The notes under the pieces were generated by a model. It worked only from the letters and a program-made list of their open reading frames with translations, ran no database searches and was not told where the DNA came from. Below are positions 45,101-57,289 of a stretch of DNA of 64,000 nt, in pieces (the stretch's first letter is position 1; every line of letters starts with the position of its first letter). A program made the position numbers and the translations under genes. The stretch is from Owenia fusiformis (lineage: Eukaryota; Annelida; Polychaeta; Sabellida; Oweniidae): NCBI GenBank assembly GCA_903813345.2, contig CAIIXF020000012.1, positions 12,258,932-12,322,931 on the forward strand. The letters are read 5' to 3'.

Positions 45101-48100
45101 AAAATTGTGATACATGCAAATTTATGGGCTAGTCAGTTATTTATGCAAATAAGAAAATTCCATCCCTCAAATCAGCCAAACCTAATACTATTTCAGTAAA
45201 AAATTTAAGGTTGTCGAAATATGTACATAATTCGGTAAAAATGACACCTTAGATTCATACATAGAGATAATATGGTTAAAAAATAGGTTCACTCAGTACT
45301 AAGACATGCAAATATATTTAGAAATACTATGATCTTCTTTGATTTGAATTTTGGCATAAAGAGTTTTATAGGAGTTCTTCAAGGTTCTATTTTGGCCCTC
45401 ACTGTTAGAACTTGAATTACTTTATAACATTCTCTAATACATTTAATACAAGTATCTAAGACATAATTCAAGAATATATTTCAAGTTTGAATGAGAATAT
45501 TGTCAACTAAGTATCAATGCAAACATTGAAGTAGTCTTCCAAGGTTCTACCTTAGTCTATTATTATCACAATCTCTTAATAGTATGATGAAATAAGGGCA
45601 GGTAGACAAAAACTTATCAATTATACAGCATTACATGTGGAATTGCACAATACTGTACATTTAAGTACAGATTTTTTACAAAAGCAAACTAAACATGTCT
45701 AGAGACTTGCTGGGTTTAGAGCCCCATGACGAGTTGTCTACAGTGGGGTCAACAGTAAAGGCCATGTGATGTTGCAGCTATAACACAGCTAATAGCAGAA
45801 ACAAAGCAACACAAAACCAACGTGCCAATTGTATGGCTTGATATAACTAAGGCAACAGGGTGCCACACAAATGAACTCAACAGCTTTGAAGCATTATAAT
45901 GTTCCTCAACATGTGATTGGCCTTGAGATAGAGCACCTTGAAGGTATTCAGTTGAGATTATTGACTGAAACAATCACCACTGGTTGGCAGCCTTTAGAGA
46001 AGGGAATCATGGCAGGCTGCATATTACTATTCATGGCAGCTATGAACATCCTTCTGAAGGGAGCCACAAGGAGTGCAATGAATTTAAAATGAGAAATGGT
46101 AACCCACATCCAGCATACTAGTATCACATTTTCATGGATTGATGACAAATGACACTAAAATAGCCATTCTGTGTTGTAGTTGTAAAACATGGTAAATACA
46201 TTGATAAATCTGCAAAACTCATTCAGTACTCAATGTTCAATTGTTTTGGCAACTTCAATTGTTTTGGCAATTTACACAAATTGATTTTGTTGTAAATTAG
46301 TGCATTTGTAAGTGTAAAGAATAAGAAGGGTGTCAAAAGTGAACCTTAAATGGCTCCTATGTAATAATGACTTATAAAAACTGATTTTGTCGTAAATTAG
46401 TGAATGTATATTCCTAATTATAGAACAGTAGTACCAATGATGTTAAATTCATTAAATTAAATAGAGTATCCATTGTACCAATTTGTGAGTATACAAAATA
46501 AGAAGGGTGTCAGGAATGAACCTTGCTTAACTCCTAATTATTTATTTTGACTTGAGTTCATAACAGTATTATGTGTTATGTGTGTATGTTGTATACTACA
46601 TCTCTAAACATAGAGATAAACATGTCTAATCATACTCTGATGAAATCATTGCAACCTCTCTATTTTATGATTACATTACATTACATAGTGATACATGTAC
46701 TACATAAACATATAATCATACACATATATAAAATATGTTGTGTTCTATATAGTTATAATAATCATATTATAATATCCAGTTACCTTTGAAGATGGTCTGA
46801 ATGTACTTATTTGTTTTCTGTTGATACACGTTTCTAACTTAATCCTACAGAATGATAAAATTGACCACAACTTCCTTTTCCAATAATATGGGGTAGGGCA
46901 CTTTCAACGCTTTTTAAAAAATACTTCCAATTTTTCAATAATTGAAATCTTCATATTGTATTATCAGGCAAAGTTATTAGATGTTTTTTAAATAATAATT
47001 AATGTTATTTGTCATTGCATTCTTTATTTGAACCTAGAAAATGAACATTATTTCCCATTTTACGCCAAATCGTCACACTTTGGGGCCATGGGAGAGGGCT
47101 AAAATTCAGTTTAAAAATTTGAAAAAAATTCACATGACTATTTTCATCTTAAAGAACAACATTTCACCATGAGAGCATGAATTTTCCAACAAAAAAAATA
47201 TTTTGCCCACCCAACATGTTATTTAAGTCATACTTTGTCGGCCATCTTGGATTTTGGGGGGAAGGAGTGAAATATTCCGTCGATCACAGGGACAGATTTT
47301 TTGAAAAAGGTTTTAAGAAGCAGAAAAACCAAAGTTTATACTTGTATCACCATCTGAAATATTCTGCCTAATATTGTGCAAACTCTCTTTTATCATGGTC
47401 CATTGATATTGACATTTGCTATTTATTAGATATTTTCAAGATATTAATATGTGATTTTAAGCCTTTTACTGCCCCCCCCCCCCCCCCACTCCAATTCAAT
47501 GTTGAATATATTTAGTTTCAGGAGTTTTCTCTCATTAGTTTTTATTGTAGTGCATCAAACCCAATGAAAAAATTCAACAACAGTGCTTAAATATCATTTG
47601 ATAGATCCATAAAGTATGACAGTGATATGTCAAATAGATATGGAGAGAAATATTTAAAATAACCCTACTCCTGCTTAAACAGAGGGTGGGGGTCAATGTG
47701 AAAAATATATTCAGCGGGTAAATTATTTGTGTAAATTCTTCTTTATCATGCCTAAGATGATCAATTTATATGAAGCTCATTGATTATAAGGCATTTTGCA
47801 GGATATTTAGAATGTATTTATGATATTAATCCTTTTGCCCCCCTCCCCCCCCCCCTCCAAATTCAATTTTGAGTTTATCTGATTTTCAAGTGTAATACTC
47901 TCATCACTTTTCCTGTAGTTCAGGGAAGCCAATGAAAAAGTTCTCAAATTAAATTACCAGGAATATCATTTACTAGATCCCAAAATTATGGCAGTAATGT
48001 AACTAAATAATATGGATAAAGATCACTCCATCCTGTTCAACCTCTTTTGGAGGGGATTTAATATTGATTCATACAATAGATATATTATCCTTATTATTGC

Positions 48101-51100
48101 ATCAACCATAAGATTTCTATTACTATTATTAAGTATGTCTATTAACATTTTGTTCATATAAAAACTGATCCTTGTAGGGGGAAGGAAGGAGAAATGTACA
48201 AAAAAACATGATTTTTGGCTCACACAGTGAGCATATTACCCTGCGTGCAGAGTCTAGTTAAACTAGACAAAGCTCTATTTTAAGAAGTGAAGTCAAACGA
48301 ATGCAAAGGGTATGAGCATATGGGATTTGACTAGTTACCATTTATAAACCATGATCTTCCAAGTTATTTGATGCACATAGATATGTTATCCTACGCGATG
48401 GCCAATCATGATATCAGTCTATTAGTATAGTAGGAACAAGGGGTTCCCATGCACCCATAAGGTGTGAATAAGTTACATACATTTTTGTAATCCATGGGGT
48501 GTCTATTTAATGAATTCATTTGTTAACATTGCCAACTAATGTCCCATAGTACTTTTATGGCGGCATTCAGTTACCATGGTTACGCATCTTTAGACATCTT
48601 ACCTTGGTATCTTAAATCATTTGTAGCTCTGTCATTATTTGGTCTATAGAAATGATATTGGTACCAAATTAAACCTCGTTGAATTTCCAATAAATTTCTG
48701 ATATTCAATTATGCAAATTATCTAATTTGCATAAATTATGACGTCATCAATCTATTTTTGGTTCAGAATTTCCAACTATAGCAACGTATCTATAAGAACT
48801 GAGGCCGTATGGCAAAATTTCTGAACGGTTTTGTCCTTTATTCTATTAGAAGAAGGTATAAGCAACATAAAAGTGAAAACAGATTCAAAATTGAATCAGT
48901 ATTACGAAAGTTATGTAACTTTCGAGGCAGCTATCGTGAATGTCATTATTTGACAATAATATACATACATCTTACCTTGGAGTCTTGAATCAATGTAGCT
49001 TCGCCATTATTTGGTCTATAGAGATGATATTGATATCTAATTAAACCTTATTAAATTTACTATATGGTTACAATATTCAAGTATGCAAATTAGCTAATTT
49101 GCATTAATTGTGACGTCATCAATCCATTTTTGGTTCAGAATATCGTAGTATAGCAACATATCTATTAGAACTGAGGCCGTATGACAGAATGTGTGCATAG
49201 TTTTGTCCCTTACTTGATGAGTGGAAGATATAAGCAACATTAAAGAGACAACAAATCTTCAAAATTGGATCAGAATTAACAAAATTATCCAGCTTTGGAG
49301 CGGGCAGCTACTGTGAACGTCATTGTTTGACAATTATAAAAAGAACATTAAATTAACAAAAAAAGTAACAACCATCGTTGTTTCAATCTTATTGAGTAAA
49401 AATGTACATGTATTGAACTGAACTAATAAGTATGTGGAAAGGTTACATGCATTTTGACTATCATTCACAGGGGTCAAAACGGTTATCTCGACCCTGTATA
49501 TTAAAGATCCAATCTTATAATTTACCATGCACTTTCAATGATTCATATAAATAGTATACATTTAGTCTGATTTTCATCATATTCTTCATATTCTTGATTC
49601 TTAAAGCATCTGAAGTATATAGCATGATTAGAAGTGAAGATGATTCATCATATGGTTTATGTAATATTTCTAACATTTCAGATGCTATGGTAACATCACT
49701 TGATAATGAGGTTTTTACATTTCACGTTCTTAATGAGTTAAAAGGAAGTTATTCTCCCTTTGCTTTAGAGATAAATAGTCGCATGAATTTGTTTAGAAAA
49801 ATTATAACTTAATTAATTTAACCCCCCCCCCTGACAGCCCCCACTTTTGAAGATTTTGGTGAAACCTGGCAAAATACATTAATTATTAGGTTCCAGAAGC
49901 CCCCAGAAGCTTTATGATGGCCCCAAGTGGCCCCAAGAATCTATACAGGGGCCCCAAGTAGCCCCAAGAAGCTATACTGTGCTCCCCAGAAGCTATATGT
50001 TGGCCCCCAGAAGCTGAATAGTGGCCCCCAGGAGCTATACGGTGGCTCCCAGAAGCTATACAGGAAACCCTGTGCCCCTTAGGAGCTATACGGTGGCGCC
50101 CAGAAGCTATACAGGGGCCCCCAGAAGCTATACAAGGGCCCCCAGAAACTATACTATGGTCTCCAGAAGCTATATGGTGGCCCCCAGTGGCCCTCAGAAG
50201 CTATATGATGGCCTCCAGAAGCTAATTAGTGGCCCCCAGGAGCTATACGGTGGCTCCCAGAAGCTATACAGGGGACCCCAGTGGCCCCAAGAAGCTAAAC
50301 GATGGCCCCCAGAAGCTATACAGGAGCCCCAAAAAGCTACATGATGGCCCCAAGAATCTATATGATGGCCCCCAATGGCTCCCAGAAGATGTGAAGGGCC
50401 CCCAGTAGCCCCTAGAAGCTATACGGTGGCCCCCAGTGGCCCTCATAGGCTATATGATGGCCCCCAGAAGCTAAATAGTGACCCTCAGGAGCTACATGGT
50501 GGTTCCCAGAAGCTACACAATGGCCCCCAGAATCTATATGGTGGCCCCCAATGGCTCCCAGAAGCTATAAAGGGTCCCCCAGTAGCCCCTAGAAGCTATA
50601 CGGTGGCCCTCAGTGGCCCCAAAGCTATATAGTAGCCCCCAGAAGCTATACAAGGGCCCACAGTGGCTCCCAGAAGCTATACGATGGCCCCCAGAAGCTA
50701 TGCAAGGGCCTGCAGGAACTGTACTGTAGCCCCCAGAAGCTATACAGGGGCCCCCAGTGGCTCCCAGAAGCTATAAGATGGCCCCCAGAAGCTATGCAAG
50801 GGCCCGCAGAAACTATACGGTAGCCCCCATAAGCTATACGATGGCCTCCAGAAGCTATACAGTGTCCCCCAATGGGCCACCATATAGCTTTGGGGGCCAC
50901 CGTATAGCTTCTAGGGGCTACTGGGGCCCTCTATAGCTTCTGGGAGCCATTGGGGGCCATCATATAGATTCTGGGGGCCATCGTGTAGCTTCTGGGTGCT
51001 GCTGTATAGCTTCAGGGGGCCATCGTATAGCTTCTTTGGGCCACTGGGGTTCCCTGTATAGCTTCTGGGTGCCATCATATAGCTCCTGGGGGCCACTAAT

Positions 51101-54100
51101 TAGCTTCTGGGGGCCATCATATAGCTTCTGAGGGCCACTGGGGGCCACCATATAGCTTCTGGAGACCACAGTATAGTTTCTGTGGGCCCTTGTATAGCTT
51201 CTGGGGGCCATCGTATACCTTCTGGGGGCCACTTGGGGCCCCTGTATAGATTCTTGGGGCCACTGGGGGGCCATCATATAGCTTCTAGGGGCTTCTGGAA
51301 CCTAATAATTAATGTATTTTGCCAGGTTTCACCAAAATCTTCAAATATGGGGGCTGTCAGGAGGGGGTTAAATTAAGTTATAATTTTTTTAAACAAATTC
51401 ATGTGACTATTTATCTCTAAAGCAAAGGGAGAATAACTTTCTTCTAACTCATTAAGAACGTGAAATGTAAAAACCTCATTATCAAGTGATGTTACCATAG
51501 CATCTGAAATGTTAGAAATATTACATAAACCATATGATGAATCATCATGAAAGTGCATGGTAAATTATAAGATTGGATCTTTAATATACAGGGTCGAGAT
51601 AACCGTTTTGACCCCTGTGAATGATAGTCAAAATACATGTAAGCTTTCCACATACTTATTAGTTCAGTTCAATACATGCACATTTTTACTCAATAAGATT
51701 GAAACAACTATGGTTGTTACTTTTTTTGTTAATTTAATATTCTTTTTATAATTGTCAAACAATGACGTTCACAGTAGCTGCCTCCAAAGCTGGATAATTT
51801 TGTTAATTCTGATCCAATTTTGAAGATTTGTTGTCTCTTTAATGTTGCTTATATCTTCCACTCATCAAATAAGGGACAAAACTATGCACACATTCTGTCA
51901 TACGGCCTCAGTTCTAATAGATATGTTGCTATACTACGATATTCTGAACCAAAAATGGATTGATGACGTCACAATTAATGCAAATTAGCTAATTTGCATA
52001 CTTGAATATTGTAACCATATAGTAAATTTAATAAGGTTTAATTAGATATCAATATCATCTCTATAGACCAAATAATGGCGAAGCTACATTGATTCAAGAC
52101 TCCAAGGTAAGATGTATGTATATTATTGTCAAATAATGACATTCACGATAGCTGCCTCGAAAGTTACATAACTTTCGTAATACTGATTCAATTTTGAATC
52201 TGTTTTCACTTTTATGTTGCTTATACCTTCTTCTAATAGAATAAAGGACAAAACCTTTCAGAAATTTTGCCATACGGCCTCAGTTCTAATAGATACGTTG
52301 CTATAGTTGGAAATTCTGAACCAAAAACAGATTGATGACGTCATAATTTATGCAAATTAGATAATTTGCATAATTGAATATCAGAAATTTATTGAAAATT
52401 TAACGAGGTTGAATTTGGTACCAATATCATTTCTATAGACCAAATAATGACAGCTACAAATGATTTAAGATACCAAGGTAAGATGTCTAAAGATGCGTAA
52501 CCATGGTAACTGAATGCCGCCATAAAAGTACTATGGGACATTAGTTGGCAATGTTAACAAATGAATTCATTAAATAGACACCCTAGGGATTACAAAAATG
52601 TATGTGACTTATTCACACCTTATGGGTGCATGGGAACCCCTTGTTCCTACTATACTATATCTTATGGTGGATTTAAACAATTGATTCATCCTTCTGGCAA
52701 TTAAATAATATGGTAAAAGTATTTTTATGGTAATTATGGTAGACTATGAAAACACAACAACCTCAAAATGCCATGAAATGAGAGGAACAGTACATTTATG
52801 GCAAATTGCAAAGGACGAATCTCGGTTTGGAGAACAGCCTCCTGGGCTAAAATTTTTTTCATGAAAAATATAGAAATATTACCCAAATTAAACTATGAAT
52901 ATTCAAAAGAGGACAATTAAATCTACAAGATGTAAAAATAACAAATTGGTCTGAAGCAGGAATAATGCTCAAATAGACCGATTCAATAAAATACAAGTCT
53001 CGATTTGGGGAAAGACGTTCATCAGTGTACTGCGCTAATATTTTTTCGCGAAAAATCTAGAAATATTACCCAAATTAAATTATGACTATTCAAAAGAAGA
53101 CATTCAAATCTATATTATGTAAAAAAATCAAATTTGTCCGAGGGCAGGGGTAATGCTCATTTAGATTGATGAACTTCGTTCTCTAAACCGAGAATCGTCC
53201 TTTCCAGGGGACTAGCATGCAGTTTGCTGTTTATTTTTCATATTATAATAGATATTAGTTCTTTCAAATTTGCTAGAATTGATAAACTCGCTAACTCGAA
53301 TCAATAAAATCAAAGTTTCTTTAAGTTTCTTTAAAATATCTTCTCAGTTGTACCCCATCTCTGTCTCTGAGGGAAACATTAGTTAACCAGTTATGATGAA
53401 GTTTTTTCAAGACAGTCAGGGAGAGTTTGGTAGCCCCCCACCCTGACGTCACGCCCCCCCCCCCTGCCGCCACCCCCCCCCCCCCCCACACACACACACA
53501 CACAGTGGAGAGGCAAAATCTTTTTTCTCCATCATTAACATTTTTTATAATTTGAAATTAAAGATTCATAGAAAAACTTTATACCTGATTTTTCTTCACT
53601 AAATATCAAAATATCTTAGAATACTGATATAAAATCCTCGAAGTCAGTGTAAGCAAAATTTGAAAATGTGTACATGAAAGGGTTAAAATATCAATTTTAC
53701 AAGGGAACAATGAAAAATAAACATCTACAATGATTATTAGATAATAGTAGCAGTTATTTCATGAAAATCTGGGAAAAAGTTTGCTCAGAATATTTACTTT
53801 TAGTTTTACCCCGCAGGGGTGGGGGTAAAACATAAATTTTGAGACAAAAAGTGACTGAGAAACTTGCTAGGGTGGATTTTTCATTTGAAATCAAAACATA
53901 CATGAAATATTAATGGCTTAATTTCTGCAGTGATTCTAAAAAAAGATGAAGATCTTGGACCCCCCCCCCCCCCCATCTTGCTTCTTAGCTGAGTGTGAAA
54001 ATAATTTTCTCATTCATTAATGATTTTTATGATTTGAAATTCATTAAACTTATAGAGTGATATAAGAGCTCTCTTATTGAATTTTTTCATTAATAAATAT

Positions 54101-56895
54101 GAAAAGATCTTAGAATTATGACAAAATATCTTCAAAATCCAATTTACCAACATTTAGCATCACTGGACATTAAGTGATTAAAATATTGATTTTGCAAGGA
54201 AATATTAATAAAAAAAACATTGAAAACAATTTTTCATTATATCTGCTGATTGTATAAACTTATTTAATGGTGGCATATGAAGAACTGTCCACAATTTTTT
54301 TTCCTTTGCCCCCCTGCTCCCCCCTGGGGGTGGGGGTAAAACATAATTTTATGGGACGAAAAGTGACCCATGAACTTGCTCGGGTGCATTTTTTCATTTG
54401 AAACAACCAATATATTCATAAAGTCACAATGGTTTAATTTCTGCAGAGATTCGAACAAAAAATAACGAAGAGCCTAGACTACTAGTAGTAAGTGAACATT
54501 TAAAAAAGAATAGCAGGACTTACCGTGTAGATATATTTTCTTATCCATTCACATAAACTTTGTTTTGTAGAATAATACAGGTAATTAGACGTGGCCATCA
54601 TATATAATGCAATGTACTATCCATCTGATAATTCTTCTCTTAAAATGTTTCGCTAAACAAAGTTCAATTTCTAGATGCCAATGGTGGAAGAATCTCTGCT
54701 GAGTGTTATAATGTTGGGCACATTACACCTCCTCGTCTACCAGAAGTCTGTTTACCACCTGTTACCACACCATCACCAATAGTGGCGTCCACATCATTAT
54801 CACCATCCCAAAACCTATCAGCTAATACATTTACATATACATCCGGAGATACAACCGCAGTGTATGCAACTACTGAAGTTGGTATTACAAGCGCACAGGT
54901 ACAGTATGAGTGTTTTGTTGATGTAGTCCTCTCGTCAGTTTTCAAGGACGTTTTTTAATTAGTTATGAAGTCAGACTGAGTTACATTATTCCCATTAACA
55001 TTATGAACTGCGTATTCACTGGTGATCCACTCGATTACGCTGGTTACCAAAACGGTTCGTTTTGGTAACAAAATGTCGGAACGTCGAAGGTACGATTTTT
55101 CTCTTCCTTATGTCACACGTTGTTGGCAGAATTCCCACGACATTTTTAACATAAACGTGTATCAGTATCATATGTTTAAGAAAATGTACAAATGTGCGAA
55201 CAAATAGTTCAGAAGGCAACAGAATCGTCGATTTAATTCTTCACTTAAGTTACATAAACGGTTTTTCGAAAAACAGTTAAGATCTGCACTTTTAACCCAA
55301 ATCGTTTATGTAACTTAAGTGAGGAATTAAATCGACGATTCTGTTGTCTTCTGAGCTATTTTTTCGCAAACATGAACTTTTTCTAAAACATATGATACTG
55401 ATACCCGTTTTTGAGAAAAAACGTCGTGGGGATTCTGCCTACAACGCGTGAAATAAGGAAAAAAGAAAAATCGTACCTTCGACGTTCCGACATTTTGTTA
55501 CCAAAACGAACCGTGGATCACCAGTGGTATTTTTAGCCAATAATTTCAATTGTAAAGATATACGTTACCTTGTCTTAACAGTATTATTGTATTTCTAAAT
55601 TATTGAAAGAAAATGTAAACAATTTCAAATGAAGCTTTTCTTCAATAACAAAAATATATGCTGTAGGAATCAGAAACCTACGGGAATGGAGCCCAGAAAG
55701 AGGTGTCAGGGATGAAAACACAATACGACATTACAACAGAAAGTATGACAAATGTAACTGATCGGGATACTCTAAGCGAGGAGCAATTCAATTTAGAGGA
55801 AGGTATCTCATTAATTGTCCCTCACTTCAAGACCAGTCCTTCTAGATTCCTATATGGACACTCACTTTTTTAAGAACGTATTTTTAAATGCTTCAATTTC
55901 TGATTTTCGGAGACTCTGCCTTATAAGCTTATCATGATTGACTGTGTCATCTTCTAGTTTCAACTCACTCAGACTTCATATTTCATTTTCAGGGGTTATC
56001 ATCGGAATTGTAGTGGCAGTATTCGTCGTTGCCCTCGTTATACTAATTCTCACAATATTTTTTGTGAGGAGACGATTGGGGTGAGTGAATAATAAATATC
56101 ATGGATTTTAGGTCGATTTAAAGATGGCAGCAACTAATGTAGTCCATGTTATTATTTAAAGAGAAGCTGTATAGACAGGTTGACAGAACTGATAATATTT
56201 GATACCATTTATGAACCTTCTTTTTATCATCCTTAGTCTATTAGTAGATGAAACGCCATGGTGAATGGTATGCGTCAATTTAGACTTTATTGGGATCACC
56301 TTATGTCATTTGCCACGCTTAATAATGTTTGAAACTGGCTACGCCACTCCAGTGTACACTTTGATTTTATTTCAGTAAAAGTCGGGAGGGCCCAAATGAC
56401 AATGATGCTGAGCTCGAAGCAACGTATGCTAACATACATGAGGGACACCAACACACAATTACTACAGCAATTGATACCACACAAGAATCTGGTGACCTAA
56501 ATAGGGCCGGACGGATAAATTACGAATATGTAAATCCCAAATGCGACAATCGGAAATGTGCAAATACAGCATACGATCATCAAGAATACGCAAATACAAC
56601 ATTTTATCATCGGGAATGTGCAGATAAAGCTGTCCAAGATCAAGAATATGCAAACACAGCATATGATCATGAAGAATATACAAATATAAAATACGACAAA
56701 CCAGAATATGCAAATATCGCATGCGAAAAACACACGTATGTGGATACAGAAGAGCCATATGCCAGACTCGCACCGGAAGGAATGCATGTGTCTAATGATT
56801 ATGAAAGACTTGCAACACAGCCTGTTAAACATGATGAACAAAGCTCAGAACCCAAAGCTAAATATGAAAATGTGAATATAAATACTAGGCAGTGA
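39161..56895 (+). CDS. Receptor A: SUEL-like ectodomain, TM, YxN/ITAM-like tail
   Basis: Exons 39161-39221, 42063-42368, 42676-43026, 54675-54898, 55667-55802, 55993-56080, 56376-56895 join in phase to 561 residues. Residues 1-20 are a signal peptide (NIWILISLHLMGFTA). Domain 1 (21-122) has TCPG...GGCQGGGIIKLESLIQGAN and ends FESTCYDKNLV...KYIHLKYEC, resembling a divergent SUEL/rhamnose-binding lectin fold. Domain 2 (123-239) is unrecognised, possibly CUB-like. A Thr/Ser/Pro stalk (240-359) and a membrane helix (VIIGIVVAVFVVALVILILT) follow. The 173-residue tail has 15 tyrosines: seven YxN (Grb2-type SH2 sites) and Y517ARL-x10-Y531ERL, which fits YxxL-x(6-12)-YxxL. Likely a phagocytic or immune receptor (inference). 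Intron 3 is 11.6 kb. Confidence 0.85.
39400..40015. mobile_element. Foldback-type element in receptor A intron 1
   Basis: Left end catatcaagaatatcacgtc, right end gacgtgatattcttgatatg, inverted. Inside, tctgggggaagcttattttt occurs twice about 213 bp apart (39579, 39780), and tgacgtca-type palindromes recur. No coding capacity. Confidence 0.6.
40478..40876. mobile_element. Inverted-repeat element with T-rich core
   Basis: gtatttcatacctactgagg at the left is mirrored by atcagtaggtatgaaatac at the right. A nested hairpin gggatggatacatgatgtat/ccatccc lies near 40550, and 40587-40740 is runs of T with aaattt interruptions. Confidence 0.6.
40877..42062. other. Rest of receptor A intron 1
   Basis: AT-rich. 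Short inverted repeats occur near 41780-41865 (ttgctactgagattgt / acaatctcagtagcaa). No exon, RNA gene or transposon end could be supported. Confidence 0.3.
43230..44560. repeat. Degenerate long-period (~350 bp) tandem repeat
   Basis: The block attttgcaggatattttgaa ... tgtgattttaagc ... ttttact begins at about 43358, 43709, 44067 and 44408 (steps of 351, 358 and 341 bp). Each unit also holds a C-rich accccttcttgaac segment and aagtatgacagtgatgtgtc. Two further units are at about 47380-48060. Confidence 0.7.
44560..45560. repeat. Two ~490-bp degenerate direct repeats
   Basis: tggtgatacaagcaaattta / tgtgatacatgcaaattta, aattcggtacaaatgacac / aattcggtaaaaatgacac and aaggttctattttggga / aaggttctattttggcc recur in the same order in the two halves. 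Confidence 0.6.
45757..46165 (+). pseudogene. Non-LTR reverse-transcriptase fragment
   Basis: One frame gives AITQLIAETKQHKTNVPIVW then LDITKATGC (the RT region A with its Asp). After a frame shift come NVPQHVIGLEIEHLEG, TTGWQPLEKGIMAGC and a decayed ...FSWIDD (the YxDD box region). Stops and frameshifts make it a relic. It lies in receptor A intron 3. Confidence 0.6.
46166..48422. repeat. Intronic sequence with further ~350-bp repeat units
   Basis: 46166-47370 has only short duplicated phrases (ataagaagggtgtca twice, ttgattttgt(t/c)gtaaatta twice). 47380-48060 carries two more units of the 43230-44560 repeat and two poly-C runs (about 47471-47488 and 47839-47856). 48230-48420 shares a short dispersed phrase (aacgaatgcaaagggg) with 19275. 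Confidence 0.5.
48423..52657. repeat. 4.2-kb inverted repeat with a minisatellite core
   Basis: The arms are about 48423-50635 and 50878-52657. The outer ends are tagtatagtaggaacaaggg and its reverse complement at 52640-52657. About 1.4 kb of unique arm sequence on each side matches with few differences. The inner parts of both arms are a G/C-rich minisatellite of ccccagaagctatac(g/a) + gtggccc units (about 49880-50870), inverted on the right (about 50880-51290). A short plus-oriented spacer, 50636-50877, separates them. No transposase was seen. It resembles foldback elements with internally repetitive termini, or an inverted segmental duplication. Confidence 0.85.
52808..53206. mobile_element. 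MITE with duplicated internal block
   Basis: Termini aaaggacgaatctcggtttg and taaaccgagaatcgtccttt are inverted. Inside, agaaatattacccaaattaa and the following attcaaaagagacatt(c/a)aaatct block occur twice, about 190 bp apart. Confidence 0.65.
53400..54480. repeat. Two ~500-bp degenerate direct repeats with poly-C and CA tracts
   Basis: Units at about 53450-53960 and 53960-54470 share cattaatgatttttatgattt-like, atcttagaat, gggtgggggtaaaacataa, gtgac(t/c)(g/c)a(g/t)(a/g)aacttgct and ttaatttctgcag blocks. Poly-C runs (about 53449-53463, 53471-53486, 53960-53974) and a (CA)n run (about 53486-53504) lie at unit boundaries. Confidence 0.6.
55017..55526. mobile_element. 510-bp foldback element in receptor A intron 4
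   Basis: Arms of about 240 bp, termini CACTGGTGATCCAC / GTGGATCACCAGTG, flanked by GTATT at 55012-55016 and 55527-55531. The left arm has a ~22-bp insertion after the first 14 bases. The 5-bp duplication and CAC...GTG ends resemble the 849-bp foldback pair at 27982 and 29391. Confidence 0.8.
56758..56811 (+). other. ITAM-like motif in receptor A tail
   Basis: Encodes YARL-x10-YERL preceded by DTEEP. The spacing and the upstream acidic residues match the ITAM consensus (D/E-x(0-2)-YxxL-x(6-12)-YxxL). The same motif at the same place is in receptor B (62817-62870). Confidence 0.75.
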
Positions 56896-56904
56896 ACCAT
56901 AGGG

Positions 56905-57120
56905 AAAAGTGGTGACAACGAGGGAAAAGTGGTGACAACGAGGGAAAAGTGGTGACAACGAGGGAAAAGTGATGACAACGAGGGAAAAGTGGTGACAACG
57001 AGGGAAAAGTGGTGACAATGAGGGAAAAGTGGTGACAACGAGGGAAAAGTGGTGACAACGAGGGAAAGTGGCGACAACGAAGGAAAAGTGGCGACAACGA
57101 AGGAAAAGTGGCGACAACGA
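56905..57120 (+). repeat. 20-bp minisatellite in receptor A 3' UTR
   Basis: About 11 tandem units of agggaaaagtggtgacaacg starting 10 bp after the receptor A stop (56893-56895), the last two or three with gcgacaacga. AATAAA at 57477-57482 would place the array inside the 3' UTR. Confidence 0.9.
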
Positions 57121-57155
57121 CTAGAACGTGTAGAGTAATAGAAGCAATCTTTTCA

Positions 57156-57288
57156 AAATGCCATTCGAACCCTTATTTTATCTGAACAAAATGCCATACA
57201 TACATCATCAGAGGCAAAAGAAGATTTAGGATCAAGTACTGATGAAGATGACAAAATTAATAACAGTGAATCGGGGTTTCATATTTGA
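57156..57288 (+). pseudogene. Coding-like fragment in receptor A 3' UTR
   Basis: Open frame of 43 residues ending at TGA, reading NAIRTLILSEQNAIH then EAKEDLGSSTDEDDKINNSE. The acidic, Ser-rich end looks protein-like. No start codon and no recognised family. Perhaps the former C-terminus of another gene or an alternative last exon. Confidence 0.25.
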
Positions 57289-57289
57289 A

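Noticed and set aside
50021-51277. Pro/Ser/Tyr-rich open frames in both directions
   Set aside because: Translations of the agaagctata minisatellite inside the inverted repeat; no gene structure around them.
49594-51558. Pair of 61-72 residue frames in the inverted repeat arms (MIRSEDDSSYGLCNIS-like)
   Set aside because: Same sequence in both arms, no start context, no splice links, no known domain; most likely chance open frames in the repeat.
56462-57117. Antisense frames opposite the receptor A tail and the 3' UTR minisatellite
   Set aside because: Shadows of the tyrosine-repeat exon and of a 20-bp tandem repeat; no splice or family support.
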